The translations under genes and the position numbers were made by a program. Shown in pieces: positions 8,379 to 20,598 of a stretch of 64,000 bases of DNA. The stretch's first letter is position 1. Each line of letters opens with the position of its first letter. The notes beneath the pieces were generated by a model that was not told where the DNA came from, did no database searches, and saw only the letters and a program-made list of their open reading frames with translations. Origin of the DNA: Bradyrhizobium betae (GTDB taxonomy: Bacteria; Pseudomonadota; Alphaproteobacteria; Rhizobiales; Xanthobacteraceae); NCBI RefSeq assembly GCF_008932115.1, contig NZ_CP044543.1:4160501-4224500 (forward strand), read 5' to 3'.

Positions 8379-9182
8379 TCACCCTCTATCAGCCTGTCTC
8401 CGCGTGCAGGGGTTGACGTCACCCGCCGCCGTTTTCATGACGATCGGATTTGGCGACAGCCTGATGCCGAAGAACAATTGAGAGCCGGACACCTTGTCCT
8501 CTGCTCCCTCATGAACGTCGAGGTCGAGCTTCGCCGCGATCTCGGATGTCAGCTTGGCCTTCTCCTCCATCGAAATCTTGTTGGTATATCTGATCTCGTA
8601 GACGACATCGGCCTCCAGGACGGACCGCGTCTGGCACACGACGCCGCCGCCCGAAATGTTCTGGGTGACCGCGTCCTCGCATTCGGACTTCAGCAATGCA
8701 TTCCGTGTCGAGATCAGCGACTCGTCGGAGATCAGCAGGATGTTGGCGTTCTCGAGCTTGAGGTTGACCGCCTCGACCTGCTGCATCCCGGCGACGGCCG
8801 ACAGCTTGTCCCTGACCTGGGCCGACACGTCGAGCTTCTTCTCGAGCGACTGCTTCAGGTCCCGGTCCATCGTCCGCGATTTCTGGATCTTGTTGACCAG
8901 CAAATTCGGATCGACGTCGCAGGTCGGATGCAGTTCCAGCCTGCCATTGCTCAGATATTCGATCGTGTTGATGGTGCCGGGACCGCCGAAGGTGCTTGGC
9001 GGCACCACCTCGAAATATCCGGTCTCGGAGAGGATGGCGGTGATCGTCTGTTTCTTGCGCGGGTATCCGGCGTAGACAGCAACCATCACCAGCGCGATCG
9101 CGACAAAGACGCCGCTACTTAGCCAAAACCACCCGCCGCCAACTACTTTCCCGGGCAGCACAACTGATTTTTCTCGCCGCAT
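8379..9182 (-). CDS. Membrane-anchored protein of unknown function
   Basis: 267 residues; I do not recognise the family. A single membrane anchor lies near residues 18-40 (FWLSSGVFVAIALVMVAVYAGY), followed by PRKKQT and a ~220-residue domain that should be outside the membrane. The middle (SRTMDRDLKQSLEKKLDVSAQVRDKLSAV) is predicted helical with coiled-coil character. Three cysteines in the second half and one near residue 85 could pair. The start at 9182 overlaps the 3' end of the small peptide gene by 40 bases in another frame; no better start is available without losing the anchor. The overlap suggests co-transcription with that peptide. Confidence 0.7.
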   Translation of the reverse strand: MRREKSVVLPGKVVGGGWFWLSSGVFVAIALVMVAVYAGYPRKKQTITAILSETGYFEVVPPSTFGGPGTINTIEYLSNGRLELHPTCDVDPNLLVNKIQKSRTMDRDLKQSLEKKLDVSAQVRDKLSAVAGMQQVEAVNLKLENANILLISDESLISTRNALLKSECEDAVTQNISGGGVVCQTRSVLEADVVYEIRYTNKISMEEKAKLTSEIAAKLDLDVHEGAEDKVSGSQLFFGIRLSPNPIVMKTAAGDVNPCTRRQADRG

Positions 9183-9274
9183 GGCACGTAGCCTTTCGGA
9201 CAGTCCGCCGCGGCAATCGTGGGCAGCACGACGAGAGCGATCGCGGCGACGAACAGTGCAATGAACTGCTTCAT
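9143..9274 (-). CDS. 43-residue secreted Cys-rich peptide
   Basis: Too short for routine ORF calling. It encodes a clear signal peptide (MKQFIALFVAAIALVVLPTI then AAA), followed by a mature peptide of about 20 residues with four cysteines in the order C-x7-C-x7-CC, ending in PGK. The spacing suggests two disulfides in the periplasm or outside the cell. An EcfG-type promoter (GGAAC-N16-CGTT) lies 76-100 bases upstream on the same strand. The last 40 bases overlap the start of the next gene in a different frame. Short secreted C...C...CC peptides occur in alphaproteobacteria as hypothetical proteins. The function is unknown. Confidence 0.7.
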   Translation of the reverse strand: MKQFIALFVAAIALVVLPTIAAADCPKGYVPCGEKNQLCCPGK

Positions 9275-9349
9275 ATGTTCGATCCCAAGCAAATCGTCGG
9301 TTTGGTAGTGCACCGATAGACTAACCAACCGAGGTTGAGTGGACAAGTG

Positions 9350-9374
9350 AACGAGTTCACACGGGCGCGGTTCC
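9350..9374 (-). promoter_or_regulatory. EcfG (general stress sigma factor) type promoter
   Basis: On the minus strand the sequence reads GGAAC, then 16 bases, then CGTT, an exact match to the rhizobial EcfG consensus. Transcription would begin near 9342, giving a leader of about 70 bases before the Cys-rich peptide start at 9274. Such a match is expected about once by chance in a window this size, so its correct position and orientation are the main support. Confidence 0.55.
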
Positions 9375-9443
9375 CGCGAGATAATCATGCGGCGAGTTGC
9401 AAGGCGGCGCGGCTTTCGTGTCGGTTGCAGTTGAACACAGCTG

Positions 9444-9591
9444 TCGTGCCCGGACGCAGCGCTGCGCTTCCCTGGCGATGCGCAGCATCGTCCAGTGCAG
9501 CGGTGCGCTGCAGAGCCGGGGCCCATCTCATCGCATTCTCGGGTGCCGCCTTCTGGATCGCGGCTCGCGCTTCGCGCGTCCGGGACACGAG
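9444..9591. repeat. Intergenic repeat, family D copy 1
   Basis: Arms TCGTGCCCGGACGCAGCGC and GCGCGTCCGGGACACGA enclose GTGCGCTGCAGAGCCGGGGC and a second short palindrome. Copy 2 is at 15963-16078 with the same core GCTGCAGAGCCGGGGCCCAT. Confidence 0.85.
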
Positions 9592-9765
9592 ATTGGCGCA
9601 CAGCATCTGACGAAGCCCGAACGCGCGGCTGGCGATGATGGAATATTACAGGTGTTTTGCCCGACGGAGCAAGCAAATTCGCTAAAACAGAAATTCTTCA
9701 AACCTTTCAACCCCATTCCTACTGTGCATGGGGTTGTTTTCGCACTTCTGTTTTGAAGGCGGGGC

Positions 9766-13623
<3,858 letters not shown>

Positions 13624-13628
13624 TTCGA

Positions 13629-14555
13629 TTACGCCGCCTTCTGCGCGCTCTTGGCGCGGATGCCGAGCAAATGGCTGATCGCGAATACGAGATCGGCGCG
13701 GTTCATGGTGTAGAAATGGAAGGTGTTGACGCCGTTCTTGGCGAGCTTCTGCACCTGGCCGGCCGCGACGGTCGCGGCGACCAGCTTGCGGGTCTCGGCG
13801 TCGTCATCGAGGCCTTCGAACTTGGCGGCGAACCAGTCCGGCACGCTCGTGCCGGCGCGGGTGACGAAATTCCGGGCCTGCTTGAAATTGTGCATGGGCA
13901 TGATGCCCGGCACGATCGGGATGTTGATCCCCCGGGCGCGGACGCGATCGAGATAGCGGAAGTAGAGGTCGTTATCGAAGAAGACCTGCGTGATCGCGCG
14001 GGTCGCGCCGGAATCGACCTTGGCCTTCAGCGTGTCGATATCCGCGTCGAAGTCGCGCGCTTCGGGGTGCTTCTCGGGATAGGCCGAGACAGAAACTTCG
14101 ATATCGGCGTGCCGCTTCTTGATCCCCGCGACGAGATCGGCCGAGCTCTGGTAGCCGTCGGGATGGCTGGAATAGGGCGTGCCGATGCCGCCGGCCGGAT
14201 CGCCGCGCAACGCCACGATGTGGCGGACGCCGACCTCGTGATAGCGGTCGACGATCTCGTCGATCTCCCCGCGCGAAGCGCCGACGCAGGTCAGATGCGC
14301 GGCCGGCAGCAGCGCGGTCTCCTTCAGGATGCGGGCGATGGTCGAATGGGTGCGCTCGCGGGTCGAGCCGCCGGCGCCATAGGTCACCGAGACGAATTTC
14401 GGATCGAGCGGGGCCAGCCGGTTGATGGTGTCCCAGAGATTCCGCTCCATATCTTCCGTCTTGGGCGGAAAGAACTCAAAGGAGATCGCAGGCCGCTTGA
14501 CGGCCAGGTGACCGTCTTGCCCGTCGGCGTGGGCAGGCGTCGTCGGATCGGTCAT
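13629..14555 (-). CDS. metF: Methylenetetrahydrofolate reductase
   Basis: 308 residues from ATG 14555 ([13 protein letters not shown]). A GTG at 14567 is also in frame, but the GGAG element overlaps it and fits the ATG better. It is a TIM-barrel FAD enzyme reducing 5,10-methylene-THF to 5-methyl-THF, the methyl donor for MetH downstream. Visible motifs: [18 protein letters not shown] near residue 25, [39 protein letters not shown], and [13 protein letters not shown], then PGIMPM. The mRNA leader carries a three-part repeat that can form alternative hairpins (14641-14668). Confidence 0.96.
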   Translation of the reverse strand: MTDPTTPAHADGQDGHLAVKRPAISFEFFPPKTEDMERNLWDTINRLAPLDPKFVSVTYGAGGSTRERTHSTIARILKETALLPAAHLTCVGASRGEIDEIVDRYHEVGVRHIVALRGDPAGGIGTPYSSHPDGYQSSADLVAGIKKRHADIEVSVSAYPEKHPEARDFDADIDTLKAKVDSGATRAITQVFFDNDLYFRYLDRVRARGINIPIVPGIMPMHNFKQARNFVTRAGTSVPDWFAAKFEGLDDDAETRKLVAATVAAGQVQKLAKNGVNTFHFYTMNRADLVFAISHLLGIRAKSAQKAA

Positions 14556-14941
14556 GGCACCACTCACTCCAGATTTTGGCGGCCGGCGGTCAGCTCTAAT
14601 TGGAAGAGGCTAAGATAGGGCAAAGGGGGGCTTCTCGACAGCCCATCGGAGATGGGAAATAGCCCATCAATTGCGAATATATGTCAAATATTGCGCTGCA
14701 TCCTTTCCGAGTGGGAAGTCCTGGAAGAAAATAATTACCTAGAAATATCAGATATATGGTCAAATATTTGAGGCTGGTGGGTTGGCTTGTCTCAGGTGGG
14801 CAATGTGTATGTCGCGTTACGGAAGGCAATTTTGTCCCAACGTTGCGTTCCGGTCAGGCAAGCGGGTTCGCGGCCGGCACACGTCAGACCTGCGCTATGT
14901 GCCCATTGCCGCTCCGCCAGCCTCCACTAGGTTAGCGCGCC
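14556..14941. other. Divergent intergenic region with structured metF leader and AT-rich direct repeats
   Basis: No gene is supported. Next to metF lie AGCCCATC-GGA-GATGGG-AAAT-AGCCCATC (14640-14668) and a GGGCTTCTCGACAGCCC hairpin, both transcribed if metF starts farther out. Then comes an AT-rich stretch, unusual here, with two near-identical motifs, ATATATGTCAAATATTG (14677-14693) and ATATATGGTCAAATATTTG (14752-14770), 75 bases apart. These look like regulator-binding sites or promoter elements of metF. No known SAM riboswitch signature could be recognised. Confidence 0.55.
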
Positions 14942-15955
14942 ATGATTCCGCTTTCAGTCCTCGACCTCTCCGTCGTCACCACGGGCACAAAACCCGCCGC
15001 GGCGCTGCGCAACAGCATCGATCTGGCGCGTCACGTCGACGGGCTCGGCTATGTCCGCTATTGGCTCGCCGAGCATCACAACCTCGCCTCCGTCGCGAGC
15101 CCGGCGCCCGATGTGATGATCGGGCAGATCGCGGCGGTGACGAAGCACATCCGCGTCGGCTCCGGCGGCGTCATGCTGCCCAACCATGCCCCACTGGTCG
15201 TGGCCGAGCGCTTCAAGATGCTGGAGGCGCTGTTTCCCGGCCGCATCGACCTTGGCCTCGGCCGCGCGCCTGGCACCGACGGCGCCACGGCTTACGCGCT
15301 CAGAAGCCGGCTCGACCGCCGCGAGGGCGACGATTTCCTGGAGCGGCTGCACGAACTGATTTTGTGGCAGACCCGCGAATTCCCGGCGGGACATCCGTAT
15401 CACAACGTCGTGGCGATGCCCGACGACACGCCGTTGCCCCCGATCTGGCTGCTCGGCTCCAGCGATTACTCGTCGGAATTGGCGGCCCAGGTCGGCATGG
15501 GCTTCGCCTTTGCGCATCACTTCGCATCCCATGATGCGATCGACGCGATGGGGCATTACCGCACCCGCTTCCAGCCGTCGGCTTGGCGCGCGAGCCCGCA
15601 TGCGATCCTCGCCGTCGCGGTCATCACGGCTGACACCGACGAGGAGGCCGAAAAGCTCGCGACGTCCTTCGACCTCAACCGGCTGCGCCGCGACCGCGGC
15701 CAATATCTGCCGCTGCCGAGTGTCGAGGAGGCCGTGGCCTATCCCTATACGGACTCTGAGCGCACCTCGATCCTCCGCAACCGCTCGCGCCTGTTCGTCG
15801 GCAGCCCCGCGACGGTGCAGACGAAGCTTCAGCCGCTGCTCGATTCCAGCAAGCCGGATGAGCTGATGGTGATCACGGCGGTGTACGACCACGACGCGCG
15901 GAAGAGGTCGTATTCGCTGCTGGCGGAAGCTTTCGGGCTTAAGGCGGCTGCGTAG
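14942..15955 (+). CDS. LLM class flavin-dependent oxidoreductase (luciferase-like monooxygenase)
   Basis: 337-residue TIM-barrel protein of the bacterial luciferase superfamily. It starts [11 protein letters not shown], has [22 protein letters not shown], the classic W-x-x-E-H-H motif, and then [44 protein letters not shown], which contains the F-P-G-R-x-x-L-G-x-G-R-x-P-G-x-D pattern of the MsnO8-type subgroup. It probably uses FMNH2 and O2. The substrate is unknown. It stands alone between metF and pheA, transcribed away from metF. Confidence 0.92.
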   Translation: MIPLSVLDLSVVTTGTKPAAALRNSIDLARHVDGLGYVRYWLAEHHNLASVASPAPDVMIGQIAAVTKHIRVGSGGVMLPNHAPLVVAERFKMLEALFPGRIDLGLGRAPGTDGATAYALRSRLDRREGDDFLERLHELILWQTREFPAGHPYHNVVAMPDDTPLPPIWLLGSSDYSSELAAQVGMGFAFAHHFASHDAIDAMGHYRTRFQPSAWRASPHAILAVAVITADTDEEAEKLATSFDLNRLRRDRGQYLPLPSVEEAVAYPYTDSERTSILRNRSRLFVGSPATVQTKLQPLLDSSKPDELMVITAVYDHDARKRSYSLLAEAFGLKAAA

Positions 15956-15962
15956 AAGCTCT

Positions 15963-16078
15963 CATGCCCCGGACGCGGCGCAGCACGCAGTGATGCGCTG
16001 CAGAGCCGGGGCCCATCGCGCTCCGAGCATCGCAGTCTCTGGGGCCCGGCTCGCGCTTTCGCGCGTCCGGGGCACGAG
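15963..16078. repeat. Intergenic repeat, family D copy 2
   Basis: Arms TGCCCCGGACGCGGCGC and GCGCGTCCGGGGCACGAG with the shared core GCTGCAGAGCCGGGGCCCAT. It exactly fills the space between the convergent oxidoreductase and pheA stop codons, ending 1-2 bases from the pheA stop, and may work as a two-way terminator. Confidence 0.85.
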
Positions 16079-16079
16079 A

Positions 16080-16925
16080 TCATTCCATCGTCGCGCGGAA
16101 CGGATGGCCCGGATACACACCGACGATGCGGAATTCGCGCGAGAAGAATTTCAGTTCCTCGATCGCGAAGGCGAGGCCCTTGTCGTCAGGATGGCCATCG
16201 ACATCGGCGTAAAACTGCGTAGCGAAGAAATTGCCGTCGACCATGTAGCTCTCTAGCTTGGTCATGTTGACGCCATTGGTGGCGAAGCCGCCGAGCGCCT
16301 TGTAGAGCGCGGCGGGAAGGTTGCGCACCCGGAAGACGAAAGTGGTAACCAGCGGGCCCGAACCTTGCGCCGCCCATTTCGGCTCGCGCGCCAACACCAC
16401 GAAGCGCGTGGTGTTGTGGGCCTCGTCCTCGATGTCCTCGGCGAGGATATCGAGCCCGTAGATATTCGCGGCGAGGCGCGAGGCGATCGCGGCGACGGTC
16501 TTGTCGTTGCGCTCTGAGATGTCGCGGGCGCTGCCTGCGGTGTCGGCATGCACGATCGGTTTGATGCCGAGCTTGCGGATGATGCGCCGGCACTGGCCGA
16601 GCGCATGGACATGGCTCTCGACGGACTTGATGTCTTCAATCCTGGTGCCCTTGACCGCCATCAGTTGATGGCGAATGGGCAGAAACCATTCGCCGATGAT
16701 GAAGAGGCCGGAGGCCGGCAGCAGGTGATGGATGTCGGCGACGCGGCCGGCGACCGAGTTCTCGATCGGGATCATGCCGAGATCGGCCTCGCCCGACGAG
16801 ATCGCCGACAGTGCGTCCTCGAAGGTGGCGCAGGGCATCGGCTCGGCGTCGGGATAGGCCTCGACGATGGCGATATGGGAATTGGCCCCAGGCTCGCCCT
16901 GGAATGCGATTTTCAGCTTGCTCAT
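16080..16925 (-). CDS. pheA: Prephenate dehydratase
   Basis: 281 residues. Converts prephenate to phenylpyruvate in phenylalanine biosynthesis. It is a monofunctional PDT: the dehydratase domain (IAFQGEPGANSHIAIVEAYP at the N-terminus, IPIENSVAGRVADIHHLL, and the catalytic TRF motif in NTTRFVVLA near residue 178) is followed by a C-terminal ACT domain (TTFVFRVRNLPAALYKALGGF, then LESYMVDGNFFATQFYADVDG) for phenylalanine feedback. No chorismate mutase domain is present. It follows kdsB with a 21-base gap, so the two are probably co-transcribed. Confidence 0.96.
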   Translation of the reverse strand: MSKLKIAFQGEPGANSHIAIVEAYPDAEPMPCATFEDALSAISSGEADLGMIPIENSVAGRVADIHHLLPASGLFIIGEWFLPIRHQLMAVKGTRIEDIKSVESHVHALGQCRRIIRKLGIKPIVHADTAGSARDISERNDKTVAAIASRLAANIYGLDILAEDIEDEAHNTTRFVVLAREPKWAAQGSGPLVTTFVFRVRNLPAALYKALGGFATNGVNMTKLESYMVDGNFFATQFYADVDGHPDDKGLAFAIEELKFFSREFRIVGVYPGHPFRATME

Positions 16926-16946
16926 GACGGGCCTTGTAACAGCGGC

Positions 16947-17687
16947 TCAGGATTTGGAAAGGATGCTGCGGGCGGTCTCGAGGTCCGCCGGCGTGTCGAC
17001 CCCACGGGGCACGGTATCGACGATGGTGAAGTCGATCCGCATCCCGGCTTCCAGCGCCCGGAGCTGCTCGAGCTTCTCCTGCAACTCCAGCGGCGAGGGC
17101 GGCAGCCGGACGTAGCGCTCCAGCGCGGCGCGGCGATAGGCGTAGAGGCCGATATGGTGGTAACGCGGTCCGTCGCCGGTCGGGGCGGTCGCGCGGGTGA
17201 AATAAAGTGCGCGCATCCGCCTGCCACCTACCGAGGTCCCCACCGCTTTCACGACGCTCGGTGCGAGGTCCTCCTCCTCGGTATGGATCTGCGAGGCCAG
17301 CGTCGCGATGTCCACGGCCGGATCGTCCAGCGGCGGCAGCACATCGCGGATGTTGTCGGTCGTGATCGTCGGGAAATCGCCCTGGAGATTGATCACGATC
17401 TCGGCCTGCCCGCCCGGATCGAGCTTCTGCATGGCCTCGTGTATACGGTTCGAGCCGTTGGGGTGGCTGGGGCTGGTCATCACCGCCTCGCCGCCATGGG
17501 CTGATACCACAGACGCGATCTCGGCCGTGTCGGTCGCCACCGCGACCCGGCCGATCCCGGCGGATTCAGCGCGGCGCATCACATGGACGATCATCGGCAG
17601 GCCGGCGATGTCGGCGAGCGGCTTGCCGGGCAGGCGGGTGGCGGCCATGCGGGCCGGGATCAGCACCAGGATGCGGGGATCGATCAT
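16947..17687 (-). CDS. kdsB: 3-deoxy-manno-octulosonate cytidylyltransferase
   Basis: 246 residues from ATG 17687 ([20 protein letters not shown]). The frame is open further upstream, but family members start here. It activates Kdo with CTP to CMP-Kdo for lipopolysaccharide inner-core synthesis. Visible: the nucleotide-binding [69 protein letters not shown], and [18 protein letters not shown] near the end. It is divergent from cycM across a 219-base region and leads into pheA. Confidence 0.96.
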   Translation of the reverse strand: MIDPRILVLIPARMAATRLPGKPLADIAGLPMIVHVMRRAESAGIGRVAVATDTAEIASVVSAHGGEAVMTSPSHPNGSNRIHEAMQKLDPGGQAEIVINLQGDFPTITTDNIRDVLPPLDDPAVDIATLASQIHTEEEDLAPSVVKAVGTSVGGRRMRALYFTRATAPTGDGPRYHHIGLYAYRRAALERYVRLPPSPLELQEKLEQLRALEAGMRIDFTIVDTVPRGVDTPADLETARSILSKS

Positions 17688-17906
17688 CGGTTCAAAGGCC
17701 TGGAAACGGGGCGTTTTCCGCGCCGGGAAATGGGGTGGGGACTGGCCGAAGGCCGGTTCGCTTATACGGGTTGCCAGACCCCGGGCAAACCGATATCTCA
17801 ATGGCAAAACTCGGGGAAACAATAAGGAACGTTTGATTCTCCCGAGGCTCGTCCTGGCGGCCGTTCGGCCGCTTATTCCTTCTTGCGGTGTGGGGCCTGG
17901 CCGGAA

Positions 17907-18458
17907 ATGGACTCTTTCGAACTCAACAAGATTCTCGGTGCGGTGCTCGGCACCTGTCTCATCCTGCTGGTGACGAGCTTCACCGCCAACGCGCTGTTCT
18001 CGCCCAAGCTGCCGGAAAAGCCGGGCTTCGAGATCGCCGTGAAGGAAGATGCCGGCCATGGCAAGGAAGGCGGCGCTGCTGCCGCGGCCTCCGAGCCGAT
18101 CGAAAAGCTGCTCCAGACCGCCTCCGTCGAGAAGGGCGCTGCCGCTGCCAAGAAGTGCGGCGCCTGCCACACCTTCGAGAAGGGCGGCCCGAATCGTGTC
18201 GGCCCGAATCTGTTCGGTGTCGTCGGCCGCGCCCGCGGCACGGAAGCCGGCTTCAATTATTCCGCCGCCATGAAGGGCAAGGGCGGCAATTGGGATTTCG
18301 AAGCGCTCAACGCGTTCATCACCAACCCGAAGGCCGCCGTTCCCGGCACCGCGATGGGCTTTGCCGGTATCCCGAAGGACTCCGAGCGCGCCGACGTGAT
18401 TGCCTACCTGAACTCGATGTCCGACAAGCCGGCCCCGCTGCCGACCGCGTCGAAGTAA
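17907..18458 (+). CDS. cycM: Membrane-anchored cytochrome c
   Basis: 183 residues from ATG 17907 ([17 protein letters not shown]). An uncleaved N-terminal membrane helix (residues ~8-28) anchors a periplasmic class I cytochrome c. A Glu/Ala/Lys-rich linker leads to the haem-binding CGACH motif ([13 protein letters not shown]), then [10 protein letters not shown] and the distal Met ligand region ([10 protein letters not shown]). It matches the size and layout of Bradyrhizobium CycM, which carries electrons from the bc1 complex to the aa3 oxidase. A strong hairpin at 18486-18510 follows the gene. Confidence 0.93.
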   Translation: MDSFELNKILGAVLGTCLILLVTSFTANALFSPKLPEKPGFEIAVKEDAGHGKEGGAAAAASEPIEKLLQTASVEKGAAAAKKCGACHTFEKGGPNRVGPNLFGVVGRARGTEAGFNYSAAMKGKGGNWDFEALNAFITNPKAAVPGTAMGFAGIPKDSERADVIAYLNSMSDKPAPLPTASK

Positions 18459-18485
18459 GGTTCTCGGCGTCGTCAGACGATCTGC

Positions 18486-18510
18486 GGCCAGGCCACGTGC
18501 CTGGCCGTTT
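18486..18510 (+). terminator. Rho-independent terminator-like hairpin after cycM
   Basis: Perfect 8-bp stem GGCCAGGC and GCCTGGCC with a 5-base loop, then GTTT. It lies 27 bases past the cycM stop. The U-run is short, so termination strength is uncertain. Confidence 0.6.
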
Positions 18511-18667
18511 CCGTATCCAGGCCTCGCGGTGAGTTTATCGGGGCGTTTGGCCGCATCGGATAGGCTGACTGGCCTTCCAAGATGAGGAAAAAGCAACATA
18601 TTCCGTCGAAACCTCGCCTATATTGGGAACTTAAAGGAGTAGCCTCCTTCAAGACAGGAATGTTGAT

Positions 18668-20584
18668 TTGGCCATTACCCGACGCGATCTCCTGCTCACC
18701 GGCACTGCTGCCGTAGCGCTCCCCGCTCTTGGTTCCGTTGCGGGCGCCCCCGTGATCGGCGCAGCCCATGCGCAATCCGCCGGCGAGGCGGCTTCAAGTG
18801 CGCTCCCCTGGCGTCATGCCTTGTCGCTGTTCGGAAAGGTCAAGTACCCCGCTGACTTCAAGCGCTTCGACTACGTCAATCCGGACGCGCCCAAAGGCGG
18901 TGTCGCACGCCAGATCGCGGTCGGCACCTTCGACAATTTCAACATCGTGGTGTCGGGGGTGAAGGGACAGGTCGCCGGCGCCGTCGCATTCATCTACGAA
19001 TCCCTGCTGACGCCCGCGCTCGACGAAGTCTCGACCGAATACGGCGCGCTGGCCGAAGCCGTCAGCCACCCGGACGACTTTTCCTTCGTCTCCTATCGCT
19101 TGCGGCCGCAGGCCAAATGGCACGACGGCAAGCCCGTCACCGCGGACGACGTGATCTTCTCGCTGGATTCCTTCAAGAAGCATCACCCAATGTACTCGGC
19201 CTATTACAGCCATGTGGTGAAGGCCGAGAAGGTCGGCGAGCGCGAGGTGAAGTTCGTGTTCGATGCGCCGGGCAACCGCGAACTGCCGCAGATCGTCGGG
19301 CAGCTCACGGTGTTGCCGAAGCATTGGTGGGAAGGCACGGACGCGCAGGGCCGCAAGCGCGATGTCTCCGCCACCACGCTCGAAGTGCCGCTTGGTTCCG
19401 GCCCCTACAGGGTCAAGGAGTTCGTTGCCGGACGGTCGATGACGCTGGAGCGGGTCAAGGATTATTGGGGGCGCGATCTGCCTGCCAATGTGGGCCGCAA
19501 TAATTTCGACGAGATGCGCTACGAATATTTCCGCGACGCCACCGTGGCGATCGAGGCCTTCAAGGCCGATCAGGTCGATTGGCGTACCGAGAACAGCGCG
19601 AAGAACTGGGCGACGGCCTACGACTTCCCGGCCGTGACGGAAAAGCGGGTGATCCTCGAGGAGTTCGCCAACCGCAGCTCCGGAGTCATGCAGGCTTTCG
19701 TGCCGAACCTGCGCCGCGCCAAGTTCAGTGATCCCCGCGTGCGTCGTGCGCTCAACTACGCGTTCGACTTCGAGGAGATGAACAGGCAGATCTTCTACGG
19801 TCAGTACAAGCGCGTCAGCAGCTATTTCGACGGCATCGACGAACTGATGGCAACCGGGGTGCCGCAGGGCAAGGAGCTCGAGATTCTCGAGACCGTCCGC
19901 GCCGACGTCCCGCCCGAAGTCTTCACGACGGCCTATACCAATCCGGTCGGCGGCAGTCCGGAAGCCGTGCGCGACAATCTGCGCGAGGCGTTGCGCCTGT
20001 TCAAGGAGGCCGGCTACGAGGTGCGCGACCGCAAGCTGGTCGACGTCAAGACCGGTGCGCAGTTCACCATGGAGCTGCTGAACCAGGATCCGAGCTTCGA
20101 GCGGGTCACGCTGTTCTACAAGCCGTCACTGGAGCGGCTCGGCATCGCCGTGAGCGTGCGGACGGTCGATCCGACCCAATACGAGAACAGGACGCGCGAG
20201 TGGGATTTCGACGTCGTCACCAACTCCTGGGGCGAGTCGCAGTCGCCGGGCAACGAGCAACGCGAGTTCTGGTCGTCCAAGACGGCCGATATTCCCGGCT
20301 CGCGCAATATTAACGGCATCAAGAACCCTGCGATCGACAAGCTGATCGAGCGGGTGATCTACGCCAGGGATCGCGACGATCTCGTTGCGGCAACCAAGGC
20401 GCTCGACCGCGTGCTGCTGTGGAATCACTACGTCGTGCCGCAATGGACCTATTCGAAGGTGCGCACGGCGCGCTGGGATCGCTTCGGCCGGCCGGCGGAA
20501 CTGCCAAAATACGGTCAGTCCGGCTTCCCGTTCGTCTGGTGGTACGACGCAGACAAGGCGGCGCGGATCGCAAAGAAGTCGTGA
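18668..20584 (+). CDS. Extracellular solute-binding protein (SBP_bac_5), peptide/opine type, first copy
   Basis: 638 residues beginning at a TTG (MAITRRDLLLTGTAAVALP). The ATG at 18660 is out of frame, and AGGA sits about 9 bases upstream of the TTG. TRRDLLL looks like a twin-arginine (Tat) signal, ending near AHA. The mature part is a family 5 binding protein: DLPANVGRNNFDEMRYEYFRDATVAIEAFKAD and WKDG-type segment LRPQAKWHDGKPVTADDVIFSLDSF. It would capture a peptide-like ligand in the periplasm and hand it to the YejBE-type permease. A second, related binding protein follows immediately. Confidence 0.92.
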   Translation: MAITRRDLLLTGTAAVALPALGSVAGAPVIGAAHAQSAGEAASSALPWRHALSLFGKVKYPADFKRFDYVNPDAPKGGVARQIAVGTFDNFNIVVSGVKGQVAGAVAFIYESLLTPALDEVSTEYGALAEAVSHPDDFSFVSYRLRPQAKWHDGKPVTADDVIFSLDSFKKHHPMYSAYYSHVVKAEKVGEREVKFVFDAPGNRELPQIVGQLTVLPKHWWEGTDAQGRKRDVSATTLEVPLGSGPYRVKEFVAGRSMTLERVKDYWGRDLPANVGRNNFDEMRYEYFRDATVAIEAFKADQVDWRTENSAKNWATAYDFPAVTEKRVILEEFANRSSGVMQAFVPNLRRAKFSDPRVRRALNYAFDFEEMNRQIFYGQYKRVSSYFDGIDELMATGVPQGKELEILETVRADVPPEVFTTAYTNPVGGSPEAVRDNLREALRLFKEAGYEVRDRKLVDVKTGAQFTMELLNQDPSFERVTLFYKPSLERLGIAVSVRTVDPTQYENRTREWDFDVVTNSWGESQSPGNEQREFWSSKTADIPGSRNINGIKNPAIDKLIERVIYARDRDDLVAATKALDRVLLWNHYVVPQWTYSKVRTARWDRFGRPAELPKYGQSGFPFVWWYDADKAARIAKKS

Positions 20585-20598
20585 AGGACGCTGCCCGC

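Larger units (their letters stand above)
9275..9765. other. Gene-free 490-base gap: stress promoter, repeat and metH terminator
   Basis: No supported gene. From low to high coordinate it holds the leader and EcfG-type promoter of the Cys-rich peptide, a family D repeat at 9444-9591, and an AT-richer tail with a hairpin (AACCCCAT, 12 bases, ATGGGGTT at about 9708-9736). That hairpin sits 30 bases downstream of the metH stop and is a possible terminator for it. Confidence 0.6.

Noticed and set aside
16947..18599. 550-codon minus frame extending kdsB far upstream
   Set aside because: KdsB homology starts at 17687; the upstream part is antisense to cycM and compositionally unlike a protein.
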